A DNA stretch of 64,000 nt from positions 62,001 through 126,000 of the forward strand of contig JAFQXE010000023.1 in NCBI GenBank assembly GCA_017407125.1. Reading direction: 5' to 3'. This document shows positions 57,025 to 63,665 of the stretch, piece by piece. The notes under the pieces are model-generated. The model did no database searches and was not told the origin of the DNA. It saw nothing but the letters and a program-made list of their open reading frames with translations. The stretch is from Thermoguttaceae bacterium (GTDB lineage Bacteria; Planctomycetota; Planctomycetia; Pirellulales; Thermoguttaceae). The translations under genes and the position numbers were made by a program. Numbering within the stretch: position 1 is the stretch's first letter; each line of letters opens with the position of its first letter.

Positions 57025-57145
57025 TTAAGCTGCTAGCTATTAGCCGCTAGCTATTAGCTTGGTTAATAGTAGTACTTAGTGTTAATTGTTAAAGTCTGAA
57101 TCAATAATAACAAAGCTAGAAGCTAGGAGCTAGTAGCTAAAAGCT
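57025..57145. repeat. Family C element (AGCT heptamer arms)
   Basis: Left arm of TAGCTAT/TAGCCGC units, core starting TTGGTTAATAGTAG, right arm of AGCTAGA/AGCTAGG/AGCTAGT units. It sits between two phage-module genes. Confidence 0.82.
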
Positions 57146-57149
57146 AATT

Positions 57150-57539
57150 CTACAAAACAAACAATCTGTACCGGACGAGGAACGGGATTCTTTTGGCGAC
57201 GAGTTTGATCTCGACCAGGTAATGCCGTCCCGCCAGTTCAAAGGGGCTGGGGCGTCTGCTGCCAAGCAGCGTCCAGCAAAAATTGTATCCAATGTCGTCT
57301 TCCGTCCAGTGGGGATTTGTTTGCAGTTGATCAAACAGAACGTCCGAGACGTTCAACTCGTAGTTGGAATGAAAAGGGTTGACGGTTCGCGATTCCGGCT
57401 TGCCCTCGTTGAGCAAATAGACGCTGTAGGTTATGGAATCGACGTCTGACTGTTTAATCGGCGCGCCGTAGAAGTCGACAATGCGCGCCATAAACGTCGC
57501 CGTCCCGTCTTGAAATACTGTTGCGTGATAATCGTGCAT
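57150..57539 (-). CDS. Phage-module protein of unknown function
   Basis: A 129-aa protein starting MHDYHATVFQDGTATFMARIVDFYG. The first half resembles the opening of a beta-sandwich neck or head-tail protein; the second (GYNFCWTLLGSRRPSPFELAGRHYLVEIKL) is unplaced. No transmembrane segment. Family not recognised. It lies between two family C elements with no neighbour in overlap. Confidence 0.65.
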   Translation of the reverse strand: MHDYHATVFQDGTATFMARIVDFYGAPIKQSDVDSITYSVYLLNEGKPESRTVNPFHSNYELNVSDVLFDQLQTNPHWTEDDIGYNFCWTLLGSRRPSPFELAGRHYLVEIKLVAKRIPFLVRYRLFVL

Positions 57540-57542
57540 GGG

Positions 57543-57665
57543 GAATTAGCTATTAGCTTCTAGCTATTAGCCATTAGCTTGGTTACTGTTAGTTCTAAGT
57601 GTTAATGTTTAAAGCTGGGAGCAAAAATCTCCAAGCTAGGAGCTAGGAGCTAGTAGCTAGAAGCT
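57543..57665. repeat. Family C element (AGCT heptamer arms)
   Basis: Left arm TTAGCTA/TTAGCTT/CTAGCTA, core TTGGTTACTGTTAGTTC, right arm AGCTAGG/AGCTAGG/AGCTAGT/AGCTAGA. The right arm provides the TAG stop of the 46-aa gene at 57657. Confidence 0.82.
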
Positions 57666-57797
57666 CTTAACAACGCATTGTCTTTCCGCGGTCGGAACGT
57701 AGACGCAGGCGGCTTCAACCGACCCGAACTTAAATTGTCGCGGACAGGACTTCCAAAACAGGATGCGGCGTAAAATATCGAAAAAGGATGGCTTCAT
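57657..57797 (-). CDS. 46-aa phage-module microprotein
   Basis: An ATG at 57797 opens 46 codons (MKPSFFDILRRILFWKSCPRQ, then FKFGSVEAACVYVPTAERQC) ending in a TAG that belongs to the flanking heptamer array. It has the same strand, repeat-bounded spacing and codon style as its neighbours and fills what would otherwise be a 384-base gap. The N-terminus is amphipathic and aromatic. The function is unknown; a short length and the absence of a recognised family keep this tentative. Confidence 0.5.
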   Translation of the reverse strand: MKPSFFDILRRILFWKSCPRQFKFGSVEAACVYVPTAERQCVVKSF

Positions 57798-57799
57798 GA

Positions 57800-57927
57800 T
57801 AATTAAGCTACTAGCTGTTAGCTACTAGCCATTTGCTTGGTTACTGGTAGTTCTTTGTGTTAATAATTTAAAGCTGGAAGCTCAAATAGCAAAGCTAGAA
57901 GCTAGGAGCTAGGAGCTAAAAGCTTAC
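57800..57927. repeat. Family C element (AGCT heptamer arms)
   Basis: Left arm CTAGCTG/TTAGCTA/CTAGCCA, core TTGGTTACTGGTAGTTC and TTTAAAGCTGGAAGC, right arm AGCTAGA/AGCTAGG/AGCTAGG. The core is nearly the same as in the element at 57543. Confidence 0.82.
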
Positions 57928-58484
57928 TCCACTCCCGTAACCGGCTCGGCGGAGACGTTTGTCGTAACGGTTTTGGTTGCGTGCAGCGTTTCTCCGTCCG
58001 TCCGGTAAATCGACCAGGTTTTATCGGAAGACAGCTTGCTTTCCAGCGCGCCCAAAATCAGAGTCGTCAGGGAATGTTCCGCTGCGGTTGCCTCGACGTT
58101 GGAAACGGACCGGGACAGGATAGCGTCCGCGATCTGATTGGCAGTGGGAATGTCGGCGGCAGTCAGCGTCGACAGCCCGGACTGAATCTGGGCGACGGTC
58201 GGAACCGCCGGGACGGTAACAATCGTCATCGGCATGGCGGCGGCGGACGCGTGCGAAAACGTCAGTACGACAACGTCTGCGTTCATTTCCGCCGCGGTCA
58301 GGACGATTTTATAAATCCCGGGCGAATGACTGGCGTCGACTTCAACCGCCGAATTCGTCGCCAGCGCCGGAGCGCCCCCGTCCAGCGATACGTAAACGCT
58401 GATCGACGTCGCCCCCGTTACAGGACTCCCGTCCGACGGATTGTACACAAAAAACGGGATTGTGGCTGATTGGTTCTTGATCAT
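57924..58484 (-). CDS. Phage-module protein with Ig/BppU-like N-terminus
   Basis: A 186-aa protein. The N-terminal half (FFVYNPSDGSPVTGATSISVYVSLDGGAPA) has the look of a tail or baseplate Ig-like domain; the second half (PTVAQIQSGLSTLTAADIPTANQIADAILSRSVSNVEATAAEHSL) followed by SIYRTDGETLHATKTV is a pattern I recall from tailed-phage hypothetical proteins. The start overlaps the end of the 58481 gene by 4 bases (ATGA), indicating translational coupling. Confidence 0.75.
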   Translation of the reverse strand: MIKNQSATIPFFVYNPSDGSPVTGATSISVYVSLDGGAPALATNSAVEVDASHSPGIYKIVLTAAEMNADVVVLTFSHASAAAMPMTIVTVPAVPTVAQIQSGLSTLTAADIPTANQIADAILSRSVSNVEATAAEHSLTTLILGALESKLSSDKTWSIYRTDGETLHATKTVTTNVSAEPVTGVE

Positions 58485-58732
58485 GGTTCGCTATTTATTT
58501 CTAATTGTATGTCGTGCACCGTCCAGACTTCGACGATGGCGGATTCTTCTTGTCGCCATGATTTTGTAACGTATTGGGTTTCGGGGTTGTAGTCCGGAAC
58601 GGGGGTTGTGGTGAGGGGGTATCCCAAGCCCAGCTGGACGACGAGCGCGTCGGGCGGGTTGGCGATCCGTCGGTTCTCGTGTCGAATCGATCGAACGGGA
58701 ACGAGGCGGTTGTTGGTCAGAGTGTAAGTCAT
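58481..58732 (-). CDS. Small phage-module protein
   Basis: An 83-aa protein, MTYTLTNNRLVPVRSIRHENRRI, with no recognised family. It overlaps the next gene by 4 bases, so the two are a coupled pair. Its start codon lies inside the first copy of a 24-base direct repeat. Confidence 0.65.
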   Translation of the reverse strand: MTYTLTNNRLVPVRSIRHENRRIANPPDALVVQLGLGYPLTTTPVPDYNPETQYVTKSWRQEESAIVEVWTVHDIQLEINSEP

Positions 58733-58816
58733 TCTATAACGCTCACTTTCTTATCTTCCCGACATAAATGTCGGCAGCATCTGAATTCGTAGGTCATTCT
58801 ATAACGCTCACTTTCT
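58728..58816. repeat. 24-base direct repeat pair between two phage-module genes
   Basis: The same 24 bases (GTCATTCTATAACGCTCACT and 4 more) occur at 58728-58751 and 58793-58816. One covers the start of the 58481 gene, the other the stop of the 58794 gene. The hairpin CCGACATAAATGTCGG lies between. Confidence 0.85.
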
Positions 58817-59147
58817 GGACGGTTCCAATATACGTTCCGAATCCCTGTTCAATCGCGACGCGGTACCGGGTCGACGCCTCGGGCACGAAGACGCCGTCGG
58901 AGCAGTCCGCCCCTTCAAAAATCCAGTCGTTCGTTCCGTCGGCGGGATAGGAAAACGTCGGCGCGGTCGAGCCGCTTGCGAATTCAAATCCGCAGTATTT
59001 CATGCCGGAGGCGGCGGACAGGTTAATCTCTGTTATGGCAGAGGAAGAGAACGTATAAAGCGCATTGTTCGCCAGCGTCAGGGTTATGCTGGCAGAGGAA
59101 ATCGTTATTTCTGCCGTCTTGGCGACGGGGGGAGGCTGGTAGAGCAT
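58794..59147 (-). CDS. Phage-module protein of unknown function
   Basis: A 117-aa Ser/Ala-rich, beta-rich protein (EITISSASITLTLANNALYTFSSS) without a recognised family. The pattern TYRVAIEQGFGTYIGTVQKVS-like at its end recurs in tail-associated proteins, but I cannot assign it. The last codons are part of the 24-base direct repeat. Confidence 0.65.
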   Translation of the reverse strand: MLYQPPPVAKTAEITISSASITLTLANNALYTFSSSAITEINLSAASGMKYCGFEFASGSTAPTFSYPADGTNDWIFEGADCSDGVFVPEASTRYRVAIEQGFGTYIGTVQKVSVIE

Positions 59148-59177
59148 GGGGACTAAGTGGAAGTTAGATGAGAGGAT

Positions 59178-59328
59178 GATTGAAAGGCGGTAATGGAGTG
59201 AGCGCAGCGAACGGAATTACGCAGTTCGCCGAAGGCGAACCAAAATCTTTGAACCCAACGTTTTGTTCGCCGTTCCGGCGAATGCGTAATTACGCTCCCG
59301 TTGGTCGCTTCATTACCGCCTTCCATCT
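59178..59328. repeat. Family A MITE-like element, copy 7 (short form)
   Basis: Left end TTGAAAGGCGGTAATGGAG, right end CTTCATTACCGCCTTCCATC, about 150 bp. Only TTCGCCGAAGGCGAA and the CCCAACGTTTTGTTCGCCG modules remain between. The same TGGCAACTCATTG follows here and after copy 4. Confidence 0.88.
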
Positions 59329-59354
59329 ATTGGCAACTCATTGATTATTGGTCA

Positions 59355-60518
59355 TCATCCCGTGCACTTAACAACGTAGCGCGGGTCGAGAACGGCGGGG
59401 ACGCCGCGTTCGGACGCCTTGTAACGGACGAGAATGTCGCGTTCAAAGTTGGCGTCGGAATTGACTACGGAGCGAGTAACGCTGATGGGCCAGTTTTCCA
59501 TGTACGCAAACGCCTTTTTGAAGTCGCCGAGGTACCAGTACTTCTTCGCGTCGGTTGCGCTGACGCCGGAGGCGACAAGGCGTCGGTACGCCAGCGCGCT
59601 TTCCATGACGTCAAAATGACGCAGCGGGTTGCGGGTTTTAATCGACTGCGACGTCGACAGGTTGAACGTAACGTCTCCGTCGAGGAACGTCTTGGCGGCG
59701 GCGAATCGGTAAGCTGGCATGACGAGGACGGATTTCGGCTGAATGAGAATCGGCTCGCCGGTAGACGGGTCGAGCATATCGGCGAAAAGCTGTTCTGCCT
59801 TGTCGACGTTTTTGTAATCGACCAGCTCGTTGCTTGCCAGGGCGTTAATCCAGGGGCTTCCGCCAGCGGAATAATACGTGTTGTAGGACGATCCGTTGAA
59901 CTTGTACGTGTTGGTAACGCCCAAAACGCAGTCGAGAATGCGCTTTTCCTTGTTGAGTCCCAGCGCCTCGCCCGCTTCTTCCGCCCGGCGGAGAATGAGA
60001 TTGGTGCGGTCAAAGAAAATCGCCTCGCGGGTAATCGGAACGATCAGACCGCGCTTGACGGTTTCCGGCGTCTCAGTGTACTCTTCCGACAACCCGGCGT
60101 TGGGGTAGGGCATGCCCGGCGCGACTTCCATCGCCTCGTCGCCCAGACGTCCGATGCCGGGAATCTTCTCGCCGCTAAAGCGAGTGGGAATCGTGCTGAC
60201 GGCTTTGCTGAGAACAAAGGCTTCGTTCTCGTACGCCTGACGAATTTTCGTGAAAATGATCTGACCGGAGATATTCAAAAACGCGGTCAGGTCAACGCCG
60301 TCGGATTCGGAAACGACAGCGCTTGAGTTGTTGCGGGGGTCGAGAGAACGAACCCACTCAGAGCCGTTTTCGACAACCGCTTCCGCCAGATCGCGAATCG
60401 AGAAATCTTCCGGGGCGAGCTGACCTTCGTTGAGAGCTTCCGACAGATGGTTAACCGTCCGGGCGGCCCCGTCGAGTTCAAACTGTCGCTTGAGTTCTTT
60501 GTAGTTTAATGTGTTCAT
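59355..60518 (-). CDS. Phage-type major capsid protein
   Basis: A 387-aa protein in the usual position downstream of the protease and decoration genes. The N-terminal 60 residues (LNYKELKRQFELDGAARTVNHLSEAL) are helical and scaffold-like. The central and C-terminal part (ESGRL-like ESDGVDLTAFLNISGQIIFTK, PITREAIFFDRTNLILRRAEEAGEALG, LVMPAYRFAAAKTFL, and the end RYKASERGVPAVLDPRYVVK) agrees with HK97-fold capsid proteins of Myxococcus- and planctomycete-type prophages. No stop, gap or frameshift interrupts it. Confidence 0.85.
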   Translation of the reverse strand: MNTLNYKELKRQFELDGAARTVNHLSEALNEGQLAPEDFSIRDLAEAVVENGSEWVRSLDPRNNSSAVVSESDGVDLTAFLNISGQIIFTKIRQAYENEAFVLSKAVSTIPTRFSGEKIPGIGRLGDEAMEVAPGMPYPNAGLSEEYTETPETVKRGLIVPITREAIFFDRTNLILRRAEEAGEALGLNKEKRILDCVLGVTNTYKFNGSSYNTYYSAGGSPWINALASNELVDYKNVDKAEQLFADMLDPSTGEPILIQPKSVLVMPAYRFAAAKTFLDGDVTFNLSTSQSIKTRNPLRHFDVMESALAYRRLVASGVSATDAKKYWYLGDFKKAFAYMENWPISVTRSVVNSDANFERDILVRYKASERGVPAVLDPRYVVKCTG

Positions 60519-60548
60519 GCTGGTGTGAAGTAAAAGGGTGGTAGGAGA

Positions 60549-60668
60549 AAGCTCCTAGCTCCTAGCTTCTAGCTTCTAGCTTTTCGTTTTAGCTTCCAGC
60601 TTTAAAATATAAGGCTGAGAACTACAAATGCACAAGCTAATGGCTAGTAGCTAATAGCTAACGGCTAA
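60549..60668. repeat. Family C element (AGCT heptamer arms)
   Basis: Left arm AGCTCCT/AGCTTCT units, core with AAGGCTGAGAACTACAAATG, right arm AGCTAAT/AGCTAGT. Its core matches those at 7800 and 62280. Confidence 0.82.
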
Positions 60669-61186
60669 TTAGATCCGCTCGTCTGGCTGGAGCTGCTTGT
60701 CGACGGAACGGATTCCGCGTCAATGGTCAGTCCGCCGGTGAGAATCGTGGAGGCGATTTGAATATAGACGTTTTCCACGTTAGCGGATTCAGCGCGGATA
60801 ACGCGTCCGACGGCGCAGCGGGAATTTGTAACAGCGACGACTTTCTGGTCTTCGAGTTTGTTTCCGCTGGAATTGGCGGCTGGCGCGACGAAAGCGCCGA
60901 AAGCAAACTGGGCGCTGGCGCACGTGAACTGGAACGCGCCGGAGGTGGCGATACGGACTTTGCCAGCCGTTCCCGCCGGCTTCGCCTGCATGGCAACGCC
61001 GAGGAACTTGGCGCGGAATCCCGACTGCGTCGCCGCCAGATTGGCGCCGAAAGTAAACGCAGACGCCGGTTTAACGGCTCCGTCGTCGAGATAAACAAGG
61101 TCTCCCATAGAAATGGAAGTTGTACTGGGTACATCGACGGTTACGGGATTCGTTTCTCCCCACCGCCATCGCATGGAATTACTCAT
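60665..61186 (-). CDS. Capsid decoration-like protein (DUF2190-like) with Ser-rich tail
   Basis: A 173-aa protein between protease and capsid gene. Residues 8-150 (ETNPVTVDVPSTTSISMGDLVYLDDG, AKFLGVAMQ, GKVRIATSGAFQFTC) match the capsid-decoration/DUF2190 pattern. The last 18 residues are Ser/Thr-rich (VPSTSSSSQTSG), like the tail of the 53568 protein. It starts with ATG in a spacer that also carries a family B element. Confidence 0.8.
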   Translation of the reverse strand: MSNSMRWRWGETNPVTVDVPSTTSISMGDLVYLDDGAVKPASAFTFGANLAATQSGFRAKFLGVAMQAKPAGTAGKVRIATSGAFQFTCASAQFAFGAFVAPAANSSGNKLEDQKVVAVTNSRCAVGRVIRAESANVENVYIQIASTILTGGLTIDAESVPSTSSSSQTSGSN

Positions 61187-61200
61187 GGCATTAAAAGTTG

Positions 61201-61350
61201 GTTAAAGGTTAACAGAATTAGCAATTAGCAATTGTCAATTAGCAATTATTTTCGGGGAGCGGACATTGTCCGCGAAAATCAAAGGTTGTTTGTTTTTGGC
61301 GGGTAATACCCGCCCCCCATAAGCAATTGCTAATTGCTCATTGATAATTG
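61201..61350. repeat. AATTAGC heptamer arms around family B element copy 3
   Basis: AATTAGC units (61215-61250) and inverted AATTGCT/AATTGCT units (61322-61352) flank a family B core at 61254-61320 (GCGGACATTGTCCGC, spacer with TTGTTTGTTTTTGG, GGCGGGTAATACCCGCC). This shows one repeat family nested in another. Confidence 0.85.
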
Positions 61351-62217
61351 CTAATTTTTCAAACGACGTACGAACTCCTCGAGCGTTTCTTCTTTGACTG
61401 CTGTTTGCTGCCAGGCAGACGGAGGACACAGCGGAGCGGCTTCAGTAACAGTGCGATTTTCGAGCGTCTTGCAAAGCTGTTCGAGTCGCTCTTTGAGTTC
61501 TTCAAACGATTCAATCAATCGATCAAAGCGGTTGTCTGTTTCTGGGGAGCGAGCTTCCGGGGAGCGGACATTGTCCGCGACTAAGGCGGGTAATACCCGC
61601 CCCCCGTAAACACACTCGTCCCCCGTAGGCGAATCACTACTGCCTACTGTCTCTTGCCTACTGCCTTCCTCCGCCGAAGGCGAATCACTACTGCCTACTG
61701 CCTCTTGCCTATTGCCTTCCTCTGGCTCTTCAGATTCGAATAATCCATTCGTCGTAGCGGGATCGGCGACGAGGTCAACGCTGATAACGCGAACGATTTT
61801 GTCGATAACGGACAAGTCGTTTTCCTGATGATAAACCGCCTCGACGCAGTGCGAGAACCCGACGTTGTTCGGCGCGTTGTGAGCGTCCCAAAGCAGCTGT
61901 TTCGCCTGGGCGTGGTTGGGGTTGTAATGGAAATCGGCAAACAGCCCGGAGTTCTCCTTGAAGACGACGTTGGAAACAGTCCCGATTCTGTCGCGATAAT
62001 CGCGGGGAAGCCGAGCGGCTTCTTTGGAAACGTGGTTGACGTTGACCTTTGCTCCCTCGTACAGCGGCGCCGCTTCCCGAAGAACCTCCGGCGGATAAAC
62101 GCGGCCGTTGCGCGACGTCAGCCCCAAAATCTTAACTCCGGAAATCAAACCGGAATCCAAATCGTTCGTCATCGAACTTGCTTCTCCGGCAGAGAACTCT
62201 TTAAAAATCTTTTGCAT
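61351..62217 (-). CDS. Head-maturation protease with repeats embedded in its linker
   Basis: A 288-aa prohead-protease-like protein. Residues 25-150 have the expected order: SGVKILGLTSRNGRVYPPEVL, KVNVNHVSKEA (the conserved His of NH), VGFSH (catalytic Ser-His region) and VDLVADPATTNGLF. The C-terminal segment from about 228 (DRLIESFEELKERLEQLCKTL) is a coiled coil. Between them, residues about 160-220 are coded by two GGCAGTA-type arrays and one family B element, in frame and open (EEGNRQEAVGSSDSP repeated, then GRVLPALVADNVRSP). Order terL, portal, protease, decoration, capsid is standard. Confidence 0.8.
   Translation of the reverse strand: MQKIFKEFSAGEASSMTNDLDSGLISGVKILGLTSRNGRVYPPEVLREAAPLYEGAKVNVNHVSKEAARLPRDYRDRIGTVSNVVFKENSGLFADFHYNPNHAQAKQLLWDAHNAPNNVGFSHCVEAVYHQENDLSVIDKIVRVISVDLVADPATTNGLFESEEPEEGNRQEAVGSSDSPSAEEGSRQETVGSSDSPTGDECVYGGRVLPALVADNVRSPEARSPETDNRFDRLIESFEELKERLEQLCKTLENRTVTEAAPLCPPSAWQQTAVKEETLEEFVRRLKN
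61541..61725. repeat. GGCAGTA arrays and family B copy 4 inside the protease gene
   Basis: A family B element at 61542-61607 and two copies of a 50-base block of GGCAGTA/GGCAAGA heptamers plus TTCGCC. All are within the reading frame. In both blocks the unit whose TAG would fall in frame is GGCAAGA rather than GGCAGTA. Confidence 0.88.
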
Positions 62218-62244
62218 AGTAAAGTCCTTGATAAAAGTTGGTGT

Positions 62245-62372
62245 TTATAGAGCTACTAGCTATTAGCTACTAGCCATTAGCTTTGTTATTTTAGTTTCAG
62301 GCTTTAAATATTAACGCTAAGAACTACTAGCAACCAAGCTAAGAGCTAAGAGCTAGGAGCTAGAAGCTAAAA
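62245..62372. repeat. Family C element (AGCT heptamer arms)
   Basis: Left arm TAGCTAT/TAGCTAC/TAGCCAT, core TTTGTTATTTTAGTTTCAGG, right arm AGCTAAG/AGCTAAG/AGCTAGG/AGCTAGA. It lies between protease and portal genes. Confidence 0.82.
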
Positions 62373-62377
62373 GCTCT

Positions 62378-63634
62378 CTACTGTCTACCGTCTCCCTCGA
62401 GATTATTTCGCAGCGCGAATTCCTGCTTGGATAAAACGCCGGCGTCAAAGAGGATTTTGTCCGCCTGGGTTTCTCGCAAACGGTCTCGAACCGCCAGACT
62501 GGGCGCGACGGGGTGAATTTCAATTTGACTTAAGACGTCGTGCGGCAACCGACCGGCAGAGCAGGCAACGCGAATAGCGCGCTGAAAGAGCGTTACATCT
62601 TCGCAGGACAACTCGTGCTGAAGCCGCTGGAACATGCGGACGGCGGGGCCTTCTGCAACCATCGTCGAGGAGTAGTTCGCGTTCGAGGCGTCGGACGTGA
62701 GCATGAATTCCGGCATGACAAGTCGGGCGGCGATAGCTCGCAGTTCTGCTTGCAAGACGGTAACGTATCGTCCGGCGTCGATGGCAGAGACGGGGAACTG
62801 GTAGTCGATCGTCGCGGAGGCGTCCAGAATCGTGCCGGGTCCGTAACGGTTGAGCGTCGGACCGAATCCCGGCGCGGCGGCATCGCGTTTGTCGTTGACG
62901 AATTTGTCGACTGCCGACTGGCTGGCGCTTTGGTGCTTGCGAATAATCGCGATTGCAGATTGGATTTCCGCGACTATGGACATGTTCCGTAACAGTTTTT
63001 CCGCTCGATAGAGGTTCTTCCGAACAGGGAAAAACAACGGCAGCCCGCGAGGGACAATCGAATCGACGTTGGCTTTTCGGTGCTGAACCTGAGCGTAGGG
63101 AACGTACTGACCGTCAATCCAGTACCCGTGAATCGTCTCCGCGTCGTGCGTGTCAAAGGAAATTCCCATGCGTTCGTTGGGAACGTTGATCAATTGTTCC
63201 GGCGTGCGGACGCGTTCCGGGTCGACGAATCGCAGCCGCGTCATACCGTCAGCGGTGGGGAACAGACGAATAAAGACTTCGCCGTCACGATCCATGCGTC
63301 GGACGATTTCCTGCTGACGCCGATGCCAGTGGTTCATTTCGAGGAACTCATCAAGCCAGGTTTCGACCTGTTCGATAATGCTCGGGCTGGGGTCAGAGTG
63401 CTTTTTCGGGCGAATGGTATACTGATGTCCGCAGCCGACCAGATAGTTGATTCGGTTTTCCAGCGCGTTGACGGCAAACTCGTTGTACAGCGACAGATGT
63501 CGGCAAATGGCGCGAACGGCGTCCAGGTCTTCTTCCCGTTCCAGAGGGGAAAGCGCGTAGTTATCCGCTAACGCCACCCAGCGTTCGTTGTCGTCAAAAA
63601 AAGGCTCGTCGTGAGGAATGAAATTGTACGGCAT
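62378..63634 (-). CDS. Phage portal protein (lambda/PBSX-like)
   Basis: Starts at the ATG at 63634 (MPYNFIPHDEPFFDDNERW); the frame is open upstream but only through the end of terL. The 418-aa protein has the portal pattern: AICRHLSLYNEFAVNALENRINYLVG, QQEIVRRMDRDGEVFIRLFP, RAEKLLRNMSIVAEIQSAIAIIRKH and ARLVMPEFMLTSDASNANYSS (wing/clip region). The end (EGDGRQ) and stop are read from a short TAGACAG-type repeat. A portal beside terL marks a tailed-phage head module. Confidence 0.88.
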   Translation of the reverse strand: MPYNFIPHDEPFFDDNERWVALADNYALSPLEREEDLDAVRAICRHLSLYNEFAVNALENRINYLVGCGHQYTIRPKKHSDPSPSIIEQVETWLDEFLEMNHWHRRQQEIVRRMDRDGEVFIRLFPTADGMTRLRFVDPERVRTPEQLINVPNERMGISFDTHDAETIHGYWIDGQYVPYAQVQHRKANVDSIVPRGLPLFFPVRKNLYRAEKLLRNMSIVAEIQSAIAIIRKHQSASQSAVDKFVNDKRDAAAPGFGPTLNRYGPGTILDASATIDYQFPVSAIDAGRYVTVLQAELRAIAARLVMPEFMLTSDASNANYSSTMVAEGPAVRMFQRLQHELSCEDVTLFQRAIRVACSAGRLPHDVLSQIEIHPVAPSLAVRDRLRETQADKILFDAGVLSKQEFALRNNLEGDGRQ

Positions 63635-63665
63635 GATAATTGTAACAGTAATGATATTGAGTTTG

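Noticed and set aside
54600..59328. CRISPR array
   Set aside because: The repeats are long, inverted, modular and irregularly spaced, with no unique spacers of constant length and no cas genes.
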